A stretch of DNA of 64,000 nt from contig NZ_PVTR01000001.1 of the NCBI RefSeq assembly GCF_003003005.1, positions 517,108 to 581,107 on the forward strand, read 5' to 3'. A program made the translations under genes and the position numbers. This document shows, piece after piece, positions 38,937 to 46,667 of this stretch; the first letter of the stretch is position 1; every line of letters begins with the position of its first letter. Origin of the DNA: Mongoliibacter ruber. Lineage in GTDB: Bacteria > Bacteroidota > Bacteroidia > Cytophagales > Cyclobacteriaceae. The notes under the pieces were generated by a model that saw only the letters and a list, made by a program, of their open reading frames with translations, was not told the DNA's origin and ran no database searches.

Positions 38937-38972
38937 AAAAAAATACCCCGGAGGTCCCTCATCTACGGGGTA
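38937..38972 (-). terminator. terminator after the FN3/paralogous-domain lipoprotein gene
   Basis: The stem TACCCCG (38944-38950) pairs with CGGGGTA (38966-38972), followed by seven T on the minus strand, 28 bases past the stop codon. Confidence 0.75.
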
Positions 38973-38999
38973 AATCGATGTATCATTATTCAACGACTT

Positions 39000-40007
39000 T
39001 CAAGGTTGGTCCTTGATACAACGTACAGCCCTCCCGAATCCTCGGACGGGAGAGCCCTGAGGATGGGCTTCAAATGCCATGTTATTATTGAAAGATAAAG
39101 ACTGCGAACCGATCCAATAACTAACTGAACTGCTCCAATATCCGCCGTCCCTACCCACACCTGCGTGTGAACCGTCAGGGTTGCGGACTCCCGTTTTAGT
39201 AAGTTTAAGTGGTGAAGCAAATGCACCGTTAGCATCTTTACTACTCCAACTGGCAAGCTCGGCATTCAACTCGGCTGCGGTAGGAAGTCGGTACCCTTGA
39301 GGACAGGGGTTATTTATTCCATTTAAACCCTGCCAAAGGTTAGAGTTCTGAGGACTACGCCAATCGTAAATGTCTTCATTAGTATGAGCCTCGATAAAGT
39401 TGCCATGTCCTGGGCTGTCGCCGCTACTAAAAGCGCTTATTGTAGGAGAATCTCGTTTTTCATGTCCATCGCTACCGCGTCCCCATTGGTACAGGTCACC
39501 ATAGGCTTCAGTGTCGGTACTGCTGTTGGCGGCACGGCTAGCACCAAGGTTACGGTCCATCCAAGTTCTCCCTGTGATCGGGTTGGTAACATCGACAATT
39601 AATGTTCCAAATGAGGATGTTGTAAAAGACATCACACTGCTGTAACCTGTACCTGCATTGTTGATGGCGTAAGCCCTCACATAGTACTTGGTATTGGGTT
39701 CTAGTCCGGAAATTTGACTCGTAAAACTACCCACTCCAATGCCGTCCTCGGTTTTGTTGTCGTCGATGGTTGGGTTTTGGTCAGTACTCCAGCATACGCC
39801 TCGTGCTATTACATTTGACCCCCCATCATCCGTTATAAAACCGCCTGTCATGGCAGTAATTTGAGTGATTTCTGTTACCTCTGCGGAAGATAATACTGGC
39901 CCATTTTGATTCTCAAAGTTGCTGTTAAGATTGCAACTGCAAAAAAGCAAAACCCCCGCCCAAAACAGCGGAAATGCATTGAAGAAAAATTTCTTTGTTG
40001 TTACCAT
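39000..40007 (-). CDS. FN3 and Fibrobacter succinogenes major paralogous domain lipoprotein
   Basis: 335 residues with a lipoprotein signal (lipobox LLFCSC). Residues about 38-130 form an FN3-like domain of the Bacteroidota surface type (A-R-G-V-C-W-S-T-x-x-N-P-T and N-T-K-Y-Y-V-R-A-Y-A-I-N). Residues about 140-335 match the Fibrobacter succinogenes major paralogous domain (TIGR02145): G-R-T-W-M-D-R-N-L-G-A, Y-G-D-L-Y-Q-W-G-R, N-P-C-P-Q-G-Y-R-L-P-T, Y-W-S-S-S and A-V-R-C-I-K-D, a C-type-lectin-like fold. Likely a surface-anchored binding protein; ligand unknown. It sits between the two subtilase paralogs. Confidence 0.85.
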   Translation of the reverse strand: MVTTKKFFFNAFPLFWAGVLLFCSCNLNSNFENQNGPVLSSAEVTEITQITAMTGGFITDDGGSNVIARGVCWSTDQNPTIDDNKTEDGIGVGSFTSQISGLEPNTKYYVRAYAINNAGTGYSSVMSFTTSSFGTLIVDVTNPITGRTWMDRNLGASRAANSSTDTEAYGDLYQWGRGSDGHEKRDSPTISAFSSGDSPGHGNFIEAHTNEDIYDWRSPQNSNLWQGLNGINNPCPQGYRLPTAAELNAELASWSSKDANGAFASPLKLTKTGVRNPDGSHAGVGRDGGYWSSSVSYWIGSQSLSFNNNMAFEAHPQGSPVRGFGRAVRCIKDQP

Positions 40008-40070
40008 GGTTATTAAGTTTACTGTTGAACTAAAATCTTTTGTTGTTTTTTTCTAACGCTTTGATTTTTG

Positions 40071-40112
40071 CATAAAAAGTAGTAAAAGCCGTTATTAAAA
40101 ACGGCTTTTACT
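40071..40112 (-). terminator. terminator after the second subtilase-like gene
   Basis: A 13 bp stem, AGTAAAAGCCGTT (40081-40093) with AACGGCTTTTACT (40100-40112), is followed by a T run on the minus strand, 12 bases past the stop. Confidence 0.8.
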
Positions 40113-40123
40113 AAAATCTGAAT

Positions 40124-41731
40124 TCAATTAAAGCTAACCACTACCTCATTAGAGCATAAATTGGTTTTTGGCACGCAGAACTTATATGTTCTGGGAGATA
40201 AGTCCCTGCCACTGACGTTGATCATGTAGGACCCCCCATTTGGTACGCTTCCGACTCCTTCACCATCCTGATAAACATTCAACATGCCGGACTCACTTTC
40301 TATTTTACCCCAATAAAATACGACTGTATAATTATTGTTTCTGTTTTTCAATGCACTGGCTTCCAAATCAAAGGCATAAGTATTTCTCTTGGGATCAATT
40401 TCGCCGGCACCAATTGTATCCAATCCTGAATAAAGCAGATGATTGTTGATGGAACTTGAAAAACGAACAACATCTTTGGTGGAAGTTTCAAACAAAAAAT
40501 CATACACTTCCTGAGGATCTGCATTGGATTTATCTTCCAGATAAAGTGCCGCAACTCCTGCAGCAAGACTCGCTGGATTATCAAAATTTTTATCCAAATT
40601 TTCTAATATGGGATATTCAGGAAAACCTTCTTTAAAATAGTTAATACCTGGTGCAAATAAATCAATACAGGAACCAGAACTGCTCTGTACCATTCGATCA
40701 TCAAAAGAACTGGCACCAACTGTGAATACAGAATTTAATTTACTTGGTAAAAGATCACATCGATGCTCACCTTGCCATCCATTCGCAAAAAATGAAAACC
40801 CATCATCAAACAGTTTACCAATAGTTTTTTCCAGTAAATCTTCTAGCTCTCCACCAGGTTTAAAGGCAATTCCCGGAAACAAAACTATTCCAGGTCTTTT
40901 TCCATTGGCCATTATCCACTCCAATGGTTTAAGGTAAAGATCGACTGAAATATCTACACCCTCATAAATAGTTTCAAGACCTACAATATTTACCCCTTTA
41001 GCTACTCCATACTTATTACCTCCTAAAACAGCTGCTTTTAAAATACCAACGCTTAAAAAGCCTTCTGGAACAGAATCTTTACCAACAGTCAAATCGACAT
41101 TATTTGCTCTTTCGCCAAAAATTTCTTTTAATTCTTCAGAAACTGGAAGTCCAACCATATAAACCGTTACTCCAGCTCCTGTCGAATTAGATTCAAACTT
41201 TCCATTTAATGGCAATTGCCTTTGAGCTATCCTATCTAAGTACCATTCAGGTTTAATATCAGGCGCTGGTTCTGGATCCTGTTCTGGTGTAGGTTCGTCT
41301 CCACCTCCTCTTCGGGGATTATTATTTCTTAGGTTTAGCTGCTCACCGGTAGATTGATCTAAAATAATTTGTTTAACGCCTTTATCCTTATTTAAAAGCT
41401 CTATTTCAGAAGCATTTAAGTCTACAGAAAAACCATTAAAGGCATAGCCATATACGTTGATTGCTTCCTTATTTTTAATCCCATTTCGGAACAATACTTC
41501 GTTGGAAAGTTGCCGCATCCAAGACTGTACGTCTTCATATTTTCCATTCTTTTGAAAATTTATCTCATTGCTATGTAAAGTGACAATATATTTTCCTGCT
41601 ACCGCACTTCTCAAATCGACCAAAGCCTCCGATTGTTGGTCTTCCAGATTAATGTCCTGACAAGAAAATACAATTAATATCATGAGCATTCCTAAAAAGG
41701 TTACCCTGATCTTAAGTTTAAAATGTTTCAT
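40124..41731 (-). CDS. subtilisin-like (S8) lipoprotein lacking the catalytic triad
   Basis: 535 residues from the ATG at 41731 (MKHFKL). Lipoprotein signal (lipobox VFSC), inhibitor I9-like domain (about 35-125; G-K-Y-I-V-T-L at its start), a Gly/Pro/Glu-rich linker, then an S8-like domain (about 175-440) and a C-terminal beta-sandwich of about 85 residues. The S8 fold is clear from VTVYMV, the C-I-D-L-F-A-P-G box and the S-L-A-A-G-V-A-A-L-Y-L-E helix. All three active-site positions are changed: Asp in VYMVGL is Gly, the GHGTHVAG box is LKAAVLGG, and the GTS before M/A is DNPAS, without Ser at the usual spot. It should be a pseudoprotease, perhaps a binding or scaffold protein. Shares its upstream region with the broken paralog. 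Confidence 0.85.
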   Translation of the reverse strand: MKHFKLKIRVTFLGMLMILIVFSCQDINLEDQQSEALVDLRSAVAGKYIVTLHSNEINFQKNGKYEDVQSWMRQLSNEVLFRNGIKNKEAINVYGYAFNGFSVDLNASEIELLNKDKGVKQIILDQSTGEQLNLRNNNPRRGGGDEPTPEQDPEPAPDIKPEWYLDRIAQRQLPLNGKFESNSTGAGVTVYMVGLPVSEELKEIFGERANNVDLTVGKDSVPEGFLSVGILKAAVLGGNKYGVAKGVNIVGLETIYEGVDISVDLYLKPLEWIMANGKRPGIVLFPGIAFKPGGELEDLLEKTIGKLFDDGFSFFANGWQGEHRCDLLPSKLNSVFTVGASSFDDRMVQSSSGSCIDLFAPGINYFKEGFPEYPILENLDKNFDNPASLAAGVAALYLEDKSNADPQEVYDFLFETSTKDVVRFSSSINNHLLYSGLDTIGAGEIDPKRNTYAFDLEASALKNRNNNYTVVFYWGKIESESGMLNVYQDGEGVGSVPNGGSYMINVSGRDLSPRTYKFCVPKTNLCSNEVVVSFN

Positions 41732-41973
41732 GGCTGACAAGTGGTTAAAGTTTATAATTGAAAATGAATTGTAATTAGAGATCACCTAGTGTTAGAGTTT
41801 GTTACCGATTACAGCAAGAAATCTTTTAGTGATTTAAATCAGTAGGAATGGAAATAAATCCTTTCGAATAAAAGGCAGTTACATCTTATAGCAAGGAGAT
41901 AAAATACACCCCAATTTATTGGCTATCAAACATTTAAAAAATACTACCGAAGTACTATTTTTATCCAAAAAAT
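41732..41973 (-). promoter_or_regulatory. upstream region of the second subtilase-like gene (duplicated)
   Basis: Aligns with 38596-38836 along its whole length. It contains the motif copy at 41942-41957 and lies between this gene and the end of the response regulator gene. Confidence 0.7.
41942..41957 (-). promoter_or_regulatory. motif TAGTACTTCGGTAGTA, copy 2
   Basis: Same motif as at 38807-38821, about 211 bases upstream of the second subtilase-like start codon. The distance to the start is kept in both copies. Confidence 0.55.
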
Positions 41974-41993
41974 CTATGAATTCAATTCAAAAG

Positions 41994-42647
41994 CTATTTT
42001 TCGAAAAACCTAAACTCTAAATCATTGACGATACGGATTAAGCCAGCTAGATTTCTTACATCCATCTTTTTAAGTAGGTTTCTTCTATGGGTTTTTACAG
42101 TAAAAATGCTACAAGACAATTTTTCAGCTATTTCAGAGGTCACATATTCGTTGAGAATCAATTGAAGGATTTCAGATTCCCTTCCTGTAAGTCTGTATTT
42201 CTCTGATAGCATAGTATATAAGTCTGCATGGGAAGAAGTCTCGCGGTCTTCAGTCCCCTTAGAAAAATAATAGCTGCCTTTAAAAATCTCTGTCAGTCCT
42301 TCAAACAAAGTGGATCTGTAACAATCTTTCGAAACATAGCCCTCTGCCCCAAGATTTTGACACAGCTGAATGGTCCCCTGATCATTGGATGCACTTAGCA
42401 TCAAAACCTTCGTTTTGGGAAATTCTCTCTTTACATTAGATAAAAGTTTGATCCCATCCATATCCGGCATATCAATATCAGAAATCAAAATATCTATTTC
42501 TTGCCCGGATCTTAAGTATGTCAAAACATCTTTAGCCTCAGAAAATTTCAGAAAATTATTCCTTCCAAGCTTTTTCTCTAAAAGGTAGGCTATTCCATAA
42601 AGAAACAGTTCATGATCATCAACTATGGCTAACTTGAGGTTTTTCAC
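41994..42647 (-). CDS. NarL/FixJ (LuxR-type) response regulator
   Basis: 217 residues. An N-terminal receiver domain (1-120) holds the acidic pair in IVDDHE, the phosphoacceptor Asp in LISDIDMPDMDG, and the conserved Ser/Thr (MLSAS) and Lys (GYVSKD). The C-terminal LuxR-type helix-turn-helix (about 150-210) shows L-T-G-R-E-S-E-I-L-Q-L-I and S-E-I-A-E-K-L-x-C-S-x-x-T-V-K-T-H-R-R-N-L-L-K-K. It should be phosphorylated by a sensor kinase that is not in the window and then bind DNA. Located directly upstream of the second subtilase control region, with its own AT-rich upstream DNA. Confidence 0.9.
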   Translation of the reverse strand: MKNLKLAIVDDHELFLYGIAYLLEKKLGRNNFLKFSEAKDVLTYLRSGQEIDILISDIDMPDMDGIKLLSNVKREFPKTKVLMLSASNDQGTIQLCQNLGAEGYVSKDCYRSTLFEGLTEIFKGSYYFSKGTEDRETSSHADLYTMLSEKYRLTGRESEILQLILNEYVTSEIAEKLSCSIFTVKTHRRNLLKKMDVRNLAGLIRIVNDLEFRFFEK

Positions 42648-43111
42648 AATGACTCGGGGTAAAAAGATTAATCAGTATTTTATACCATATCCACAAAATT
42701 TCACTTTGTTACCTATTTAAAAATTCTCCTTTAAAAACACTTTTAAAATAGCTCATTTTTTAATGAGAAAAAAATTTTATTCTATATTTTTTAATTAATC
42801 AAAATTTTAAATAATTATAAACACAAATAACATATTAAATATCATGAAAATTTTAAAAATAAAGAAAATAAAAAAATAATAGATTTCAATTAATTGATTT
42901 TTTTAGGCAAAGAATAGTCTTTTTCAAAAAAATAAACAGGGCATAAAAAAAATCCGACACCTAAGTGCCGGATTTTTAATGTAAAAATGGTTGATTAATT
43001 TCCTCAAAAGTAATACCTGTTTATCACCCCGATTAGCAAGTATTGGAATTATGTCATGAAGGTAAGAAAGAGTTATAAATATAAATAGTAAAAATGCGAA
43101 ATACATTTTTT
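42648..43111. other. very AT-rich gene-free stretch
   Basis: Between the response regulator and AraC-type genes. Apart from the terminator hairpin at 42941-42977 I see no gene; long A and T runs dominate 42720-42900. The short open frame at 42924-43106 runs through the hairpin and is not coding-like. Confidence 0.6.
42944..42977 (-). terminator. terminator after the AraC-type gene
   Basis: The stem AAAAATCCG-A-CAC (42948-42960) pairs with GTG-C-CGGATTTTT (42965-42977) with one mismatch and loop CTAA, followed by T on the minus strand. Confidence 0.7.
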
Positions 43112-43960
43112 TTATTTTGAAATACTTTTATTTAATATATAGTCTTGCCAACTCGGGGCATTGAAGTATTTCTTAGGGGACATTCCAGTGAAATCCTTGA
43201 AGTCTTTGATGAAGTGCGATTGATCCGTATACCCATATTTTTCAATCCATTCAAATGAATCAATTTTTGGCGTTTCATTTAATTGTCGGATTAGTGAATT
43301 GAATCTGACAATGCGGCTGTATGTTTTAGGTGTGAGTCCAATTGATTTTTTGAACTGCATTTCTAATGTTCTCGTAGTGACTCCCGCCCTATCTGCCAAC
43401 TCCTGAATTGTCAATTTACCTTTGTTTTTTACAAGAAATTCGAGCGTTTCTTGAAGCTGGGAATTTTCAGTTACAGGTGGATCTGAAAGAAAACAGGCTT
43501 TCAAACTTTCATCCAAATCCAAAATATTACTTTCCAATGACCCTAATTCATCAAAATTGAAGTTGATTATTTTTTTTAAGTGGGATTTTTCAAGTGATTC
43601 CAATGGAATGATTTTATCAGTCACCAAAGAGGCATCATCTTTTAGAAAGATGTTTAATCCCAATGCAGTAAAAATCACAAAAATCAGTTTTACATTACCC
43701 TCTACTATCACTTTACCATAACTGGTCATTTGCCCATATAACACAGGAACTATTGGTTGGAATAAAGAAAGGCAATTACTTTTTAATTTTTGCCCCTTGA
43801 CAGCACATCTAAAACTACGATCCAAAGGTAGGCCGAGGCTAGCTGTTCCTTTAACGGTAAACAAAATCTCTTTTTTAACAGATACTTCATCATCCCAATA
43901 AACATACCCTATGATATAAGGGCTTAATTTAATACTTGGATCAAAAAACCTAGATTCCAT
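43112..43960 (-). CDS. AraC family transcriptional regulator
   Basis: 282 residues. The N-terminal 170 residues are a cupin-like sensor region of the type that opens with P-x-x-x-L-x-P-Y-I-x-G-Y in this family; the last 100 residues are an AraC DNA-binding domain with two helix-turn-helix units: L-T-I-Q-E-L-A-D-R-A-G-V-T-T-R-T-L-E-M-Q-F-K-K and F-E-W-I-E-K-Y-G-Y-T-D-Q-S-H-F-I-K-D-F-K-D-F-T-G-M-S-P-K-K-Y. The effector is unknown. It follows, by 41 bases, a gene for a protein that resembles only its sensor half, so the two are probably cotranscribed. Confidence 0.88.
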   Translation of the reverse strand: MESRFFDPSIKLSPYIIGYVYWDDEVSVKKEILFTVKGTASLGLPLDRSFRCAVKGQKLKSNCLSLFQPIVPVLYGQMTSYGKVIVEGNVKLIFVIFTALGLNIFLKDDASLVTDKIIPLESLEKSHLKKIINFNFDELGSLESNILDLDESLKACFLSDPPVTENSQLQETLEFLVKNKGKLTIQELADRAGVTTRTLEMQFKKSIGLTPKTYSRIVRFNSLIRQLNETPKIDSFEWIEKYGYTDQSHFIKDFKDFTGMSPKKYFNAPSWQDYILNKSISK

Positions 43961-44001
43961 TCTTTTATTGTTAATTCAGAACCTGATCCAATTATTAAGT
44001 C

Positions 44002-44532
44002 TTAATCTAAACCTAAAAATGGATCCTTCACTTTGAATTCATCCTCATCAGGCATTTCTCTCAGTTTTAAGAAATACCTACAAAGTTCCTGTTCAATTAC
44101 TTTAACACCTTCAGAGGTATCTTGACAAAATCTCAATTTCCTCTTCACAATAAGGTTAAATATCGGAACTCCCAATCTACTCAAAGGGAAAAAATCACTC
44201 GGAAAGCCAATTCTAGCTCCGTTTGAGAGGTATTCCAGCCCTGTTTGTGTCAGGAGAATGAATACCAAGCGAACTTTACCTTTTACAATAAAGGAGGTAT
44301 TTTTCCCCGCATGATTGAAAACAAAAATCTTATCAAAGCATTCAAAATTAATATCTCCTGAATTTTCTTTTTCCAAATAAAACTCAAATGGCTTTCCAAG
44401 GGCAATTCCCAAAGAAGTCCCACTCTCAAAAATTTTTATTTCATCTCCGTTCTCATATTCGGTGTTTACCAAAAAGTAACCTGAAATATATTCACCTAAG
44501 GCTTCAGATGGTAATAGAACTTCAAAACCCAT
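44002..44532 (-). CDS. AraC-like sensor domain protein without a DNA-binding domain
   Basis: 176 residues. It parallels the sensor half of the AraC-type protein encoded next to it: both open with a P-S/x-x-x-L-x-x-Y-I-x-G-Y-x-x-V/W segment, both carry G-T-S/A-x-x-G-I/L-x-L/G and a G-x-V-K/R-L-V/I-F-V/I-x-x-T-x-x-G-L core. It ends, after a helical stretch, with a normal stop at 44002 where its partner would begin the helix-turn-helix domain. There is no sign of a broken remainder downstream. It could heterodimerise with the full AraC protein and adjust its activity; this is inference. Confidence 0.65.
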   Translation of the reverse strand: MGFEVLLPSEALGEYISGYFLVNTEYENGDEIKIFESGTSLGIALGKPFEFYLEKENSGDINFECFDKIFVFNHAGKNTSFIVKGKVRLVFILLTQTGLEYLSNGARIGFPSDFFPLSRLGVPIFNLIVKRKLRFCQDTSEGVKVIEQELCRYFLKLREMPDEDEFKVKDPFLGLD

Positions 44533-44590
44533 ATTTCAATTTTTTGTAGTTTACTCCTTTAAATCTATTTGATTAAAACCGTAAATAATA

Positions 44591-44606
44591 TACTACCAAA
44601 GTACTA
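44591..44606 (-). promoter_or_regulatory. motif TAGTACTTTGGTAGTA, copy 3
   Basis: Third copy of the motif found upstream of both subtilase-like genes, with one base changed. It lies 59 bases upstream of the sensor-only AraC-like start. The flanking T-rich sequence is also shared. Confidence 0.55.
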
Positions 44607-45084
44607 TATTTTACTTACATAAAAACTTTTATGCTGTTAAGATACACTTTATTTTATTTCATAACAATATTAACAAAGATCAATATGTATTTTCATCAAG
44701 AAACTAAAAGTTAATAAGCCAAAGCCTTTAATGGGGCACACTCTTTTTGCCCCATTCGTGTTTGACTCTATCGGCTGCCAAACATTATATCAATTAATAT
44801 CGAAATGAATCAAAGAGAAATCTCTTCTTAAATTACTGGTTTCATTCCGCATCTAAATTAATTTTTATGTATATCCGCTTTCATACCAGTAGAATCTAAT
44901 TAATAGAATTAACCTCTGATTTCGAACCAATAGAATAAATATCCAATATCTATTAGTATCCCTTTGCCAAAAAAGCCTCGTTTAATTGATTAGTGGCATG
45001 ATTGCGGATAATCATATTAATTTTTATATCAAATCGATAGCTCAACAAAAAATCAAATTTTTCTATTCATCTAAATGGTGGAAA
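44607..45084. other. gene-free AT-rich intergenic stretch
   Basis: No open frame with coding character and no tRNA or known RNA fold was recognised. Short reiterations such as CTATTAGT/CCAATAGAAT occur near 44930-44960. Confidence 0.5.
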
Positions 45085-45116
45085 CAAAAAAAGAGGGCAA
45101 AAGCCCTCTTTTTTTC
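45085..45116 (-). terminator. terminator after the YtxH-like gene
   Basis: The stem AAAAAGAGGGC (45088-45098) pairs with GCCCTCTTTTT (45103-45113), loop AAAA, 16 bases past the stop codon. Confidence 0.85.
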
Positions 45117-45131
45117 ATGATCCGAATGATC

Positions 45132-45389
45132 TTACTTCGTAAGTTTGTCAGTTTCAGACTTAGCTTTTTTAGCGAGCTTGTCTACTTCTTCACTCACATC
45201 AGACACTTTTTTTGACAATCCATCAAAAAAACTATTCATCTTTCCGGAAAGGTCATCTAGGTACTCATTACCTTTTTTACCAAGTTTTTTTCTTGTATTT
45301 TCTCCCTTGTCAGGAGCAACCAATATACCGATTTGTACACCTACTGCTGCACCTAATAAAGCGCCTAAAAGAAATTTTGTAGAACTCAT
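45132..45389 (-). CDS. YtxH domain protein
   Basis: 85 residues. The N-terminal hydrophobic segment (FLLGALLGAAVGVQIGILVAPDKG) followed by a T-R-K-K-L motif is the YtxH signature (G-x-x-x-G-x-x-x-G-x-L-x-A-P-x-x-G), and the rest is a charged amphipathic helix rich in Lys, Glu, Asp and Ser. Members are small membrane-associated proteins, often induced by stress; the molecular role is unknown. Single gene with its own terminator. Confidence 0.85.
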   Translation of the reverse strand: MSSTKFLLGALLGAAVGVQIGILVAPDKGENTRKKLGKKGNEYLDDLSGKMNSFFDGLSKKVSDVSEEVDKLAKKAKSETDKLTK

Positions 45390-45504
45390 AAAGATTGAAT
45401 TTTAGTTATAAATAAAATTTGGTGTTGTATGACAATAACAGTCATGTTCGGTCAAAAAGGAACAACAACCATACCATAGTAACGATGATGCCATGCTGAC
45501 AGTT

Positions 45505-46596
45505 TTACTTTATGGTGCTTTTTACAACAATAGTCCGGACGGGATTGATAGGGTCATTGCTGAAAATGGTGATATGCTTGTGGTCTATGCCCTTTCTGCC
45601 TTTGGGATCAAAAGTAAAGTTCAATTCAGCGCGCTGACTGGCAGAAATCTCACTTGAACTCAAGTCAACCTCCACACAGTCGCAGTTGGTAGCTATTTTT
45701 CTTATCACAAGGTTTTCTTCTCCCATATTGGTAATGACGATGTTTTTGGACACTTTTCTGGTTGAAGCAACTTCCCGGAGGTCAACATCTATTTCTGACA
45801 AGCCAATTCGAGGTACTATTTTTTCCATACTCTTGGGTACTGGCTGAAAAAACTCAAAAACTACTGCCATTAATTTCAAGTCAATCTCGGTATCATCTTG
45901 GAGTTTTAGGGAAATATTTTCCTCAAAGTATCCCAGATCATTCTTTTTTGCACCATCATAAGTAAGTAACAAAAGACCTCTTTGGCCAGGCGACAATATT
46001 TCAGGCTCCAGACTTGCAAACAAATACTCTTGTAGTCCTTCTTGTTCGCCATAAAGAGAAAGGGTGTCTGTCCCAAAATTAAACACCTCTACATATTTCA
46101 ATTTTGGCTCATTTGAAATCACCTCTCCCATATTGATAGCAGATAACCTAAACCCTAAATCACCTTTTCGGTAGGGATAAGCTGTTTTCAAGTCTTCCGG
46201 AAAAGGAATATTCGTCCCTTCCAATATTAAGGTGTCTCCATAGATATCATGATTTGTCCTTACGATAATTTGCTTCGCAAAATCCCCTCCCCTATGGTCA
46301 GGGTTAAACTTTACCTTGATAGATGCTATTTTGTCTTGCAACAAAGTGTCTTTTGTAAAATCAACAGTGGTACAGCCGCACTCAGCAAAGACATCTGTGA
46401 TCCATAGACTATCTTGATTGAGGTTGACACCGAAAAACTCAGTCTCTACTTCCCCCTTCTCTTCTAAGACAGCTCCAATATTGACACTTCGCTGTTCCCA
46501 AGTCAGCACTTTTCTTTCAATAGATTGTGCTTCAAGGCTTAAGGAAAGGAAAAACAAAATGGCGCATAGTGCACATGATATCTTAGTCTTTTTCAT
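45505..46596 (-). CDS. DUF1573 domain protein
   Basis: 363 residues with a signal peptide (cleavage near LEAQS). Two DUF1573-type beta-sandwich domains (Ig-like, ASPM-SPD-2-Hydin group) occupy about 30-130 and 255-363, each with a C-x-C motif (CGCTTVDF and CDCVEVDL) and a K-V/T-x-F-N/D-P-x-x-R-G segment before a T/I-N-D/N-P strand. The central part resembles a third, less regular domain. DUF1573 proteins are abundant in Bacteroidota and presumed periplasmic; function unknown. It is divergent from trpS across 71 bp. Confidence 0.85.
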   Translation of the reverse strand: MKKTKISCALCAILFFLSLSLEAQSIERKVLTWEQRSVNIGAVLEEKGEVETEFFGVNLNQDSLWITDVFAECGCTTVDFTKDTLLQDKIASIKVKFNPDHRGGDFAKQIIVRTNHDIYGDTLILEGTNIPFPEDLKTAYPYRKGDLGFRLSAINMGEVISNEPKLKYVEVFNFGTDTLSLYGEQEGLQEYLFASLEPEILSPGQRGLLLLTYDGAKKNDLGYFEENISLKLQDDTEIDLKLMAVVFEFFQPVPKSMEKIVPRIGLSEIDVDLREVASTRKVSKNIVITNMGEENLVIRKIATNCDCVEVDLSSSEISASQRAELNFTFDPKGRKGIDHKHITIFSNDPINPVRTIVVKSTIK

Positions 46597-46667
46597 ATGG
46601 GCAAATAACGTGAAAATTCAAGCGAATTGTACCTTGATTTATTTAATTTGCGCCAAATTATAAGAAA

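Noticed and set aside
39000..40007. C-lectin-like paralogous-domain gene as target of a diversity-generating retroelement
   Set aside because: No reverse transcriptase, template repeat or accessory gene is present nearby.
42924..43106. Open frame of 60 codons downstream of the AraC-type gene
   Set aside because: It runs through a terminator hairpin and has no family features.
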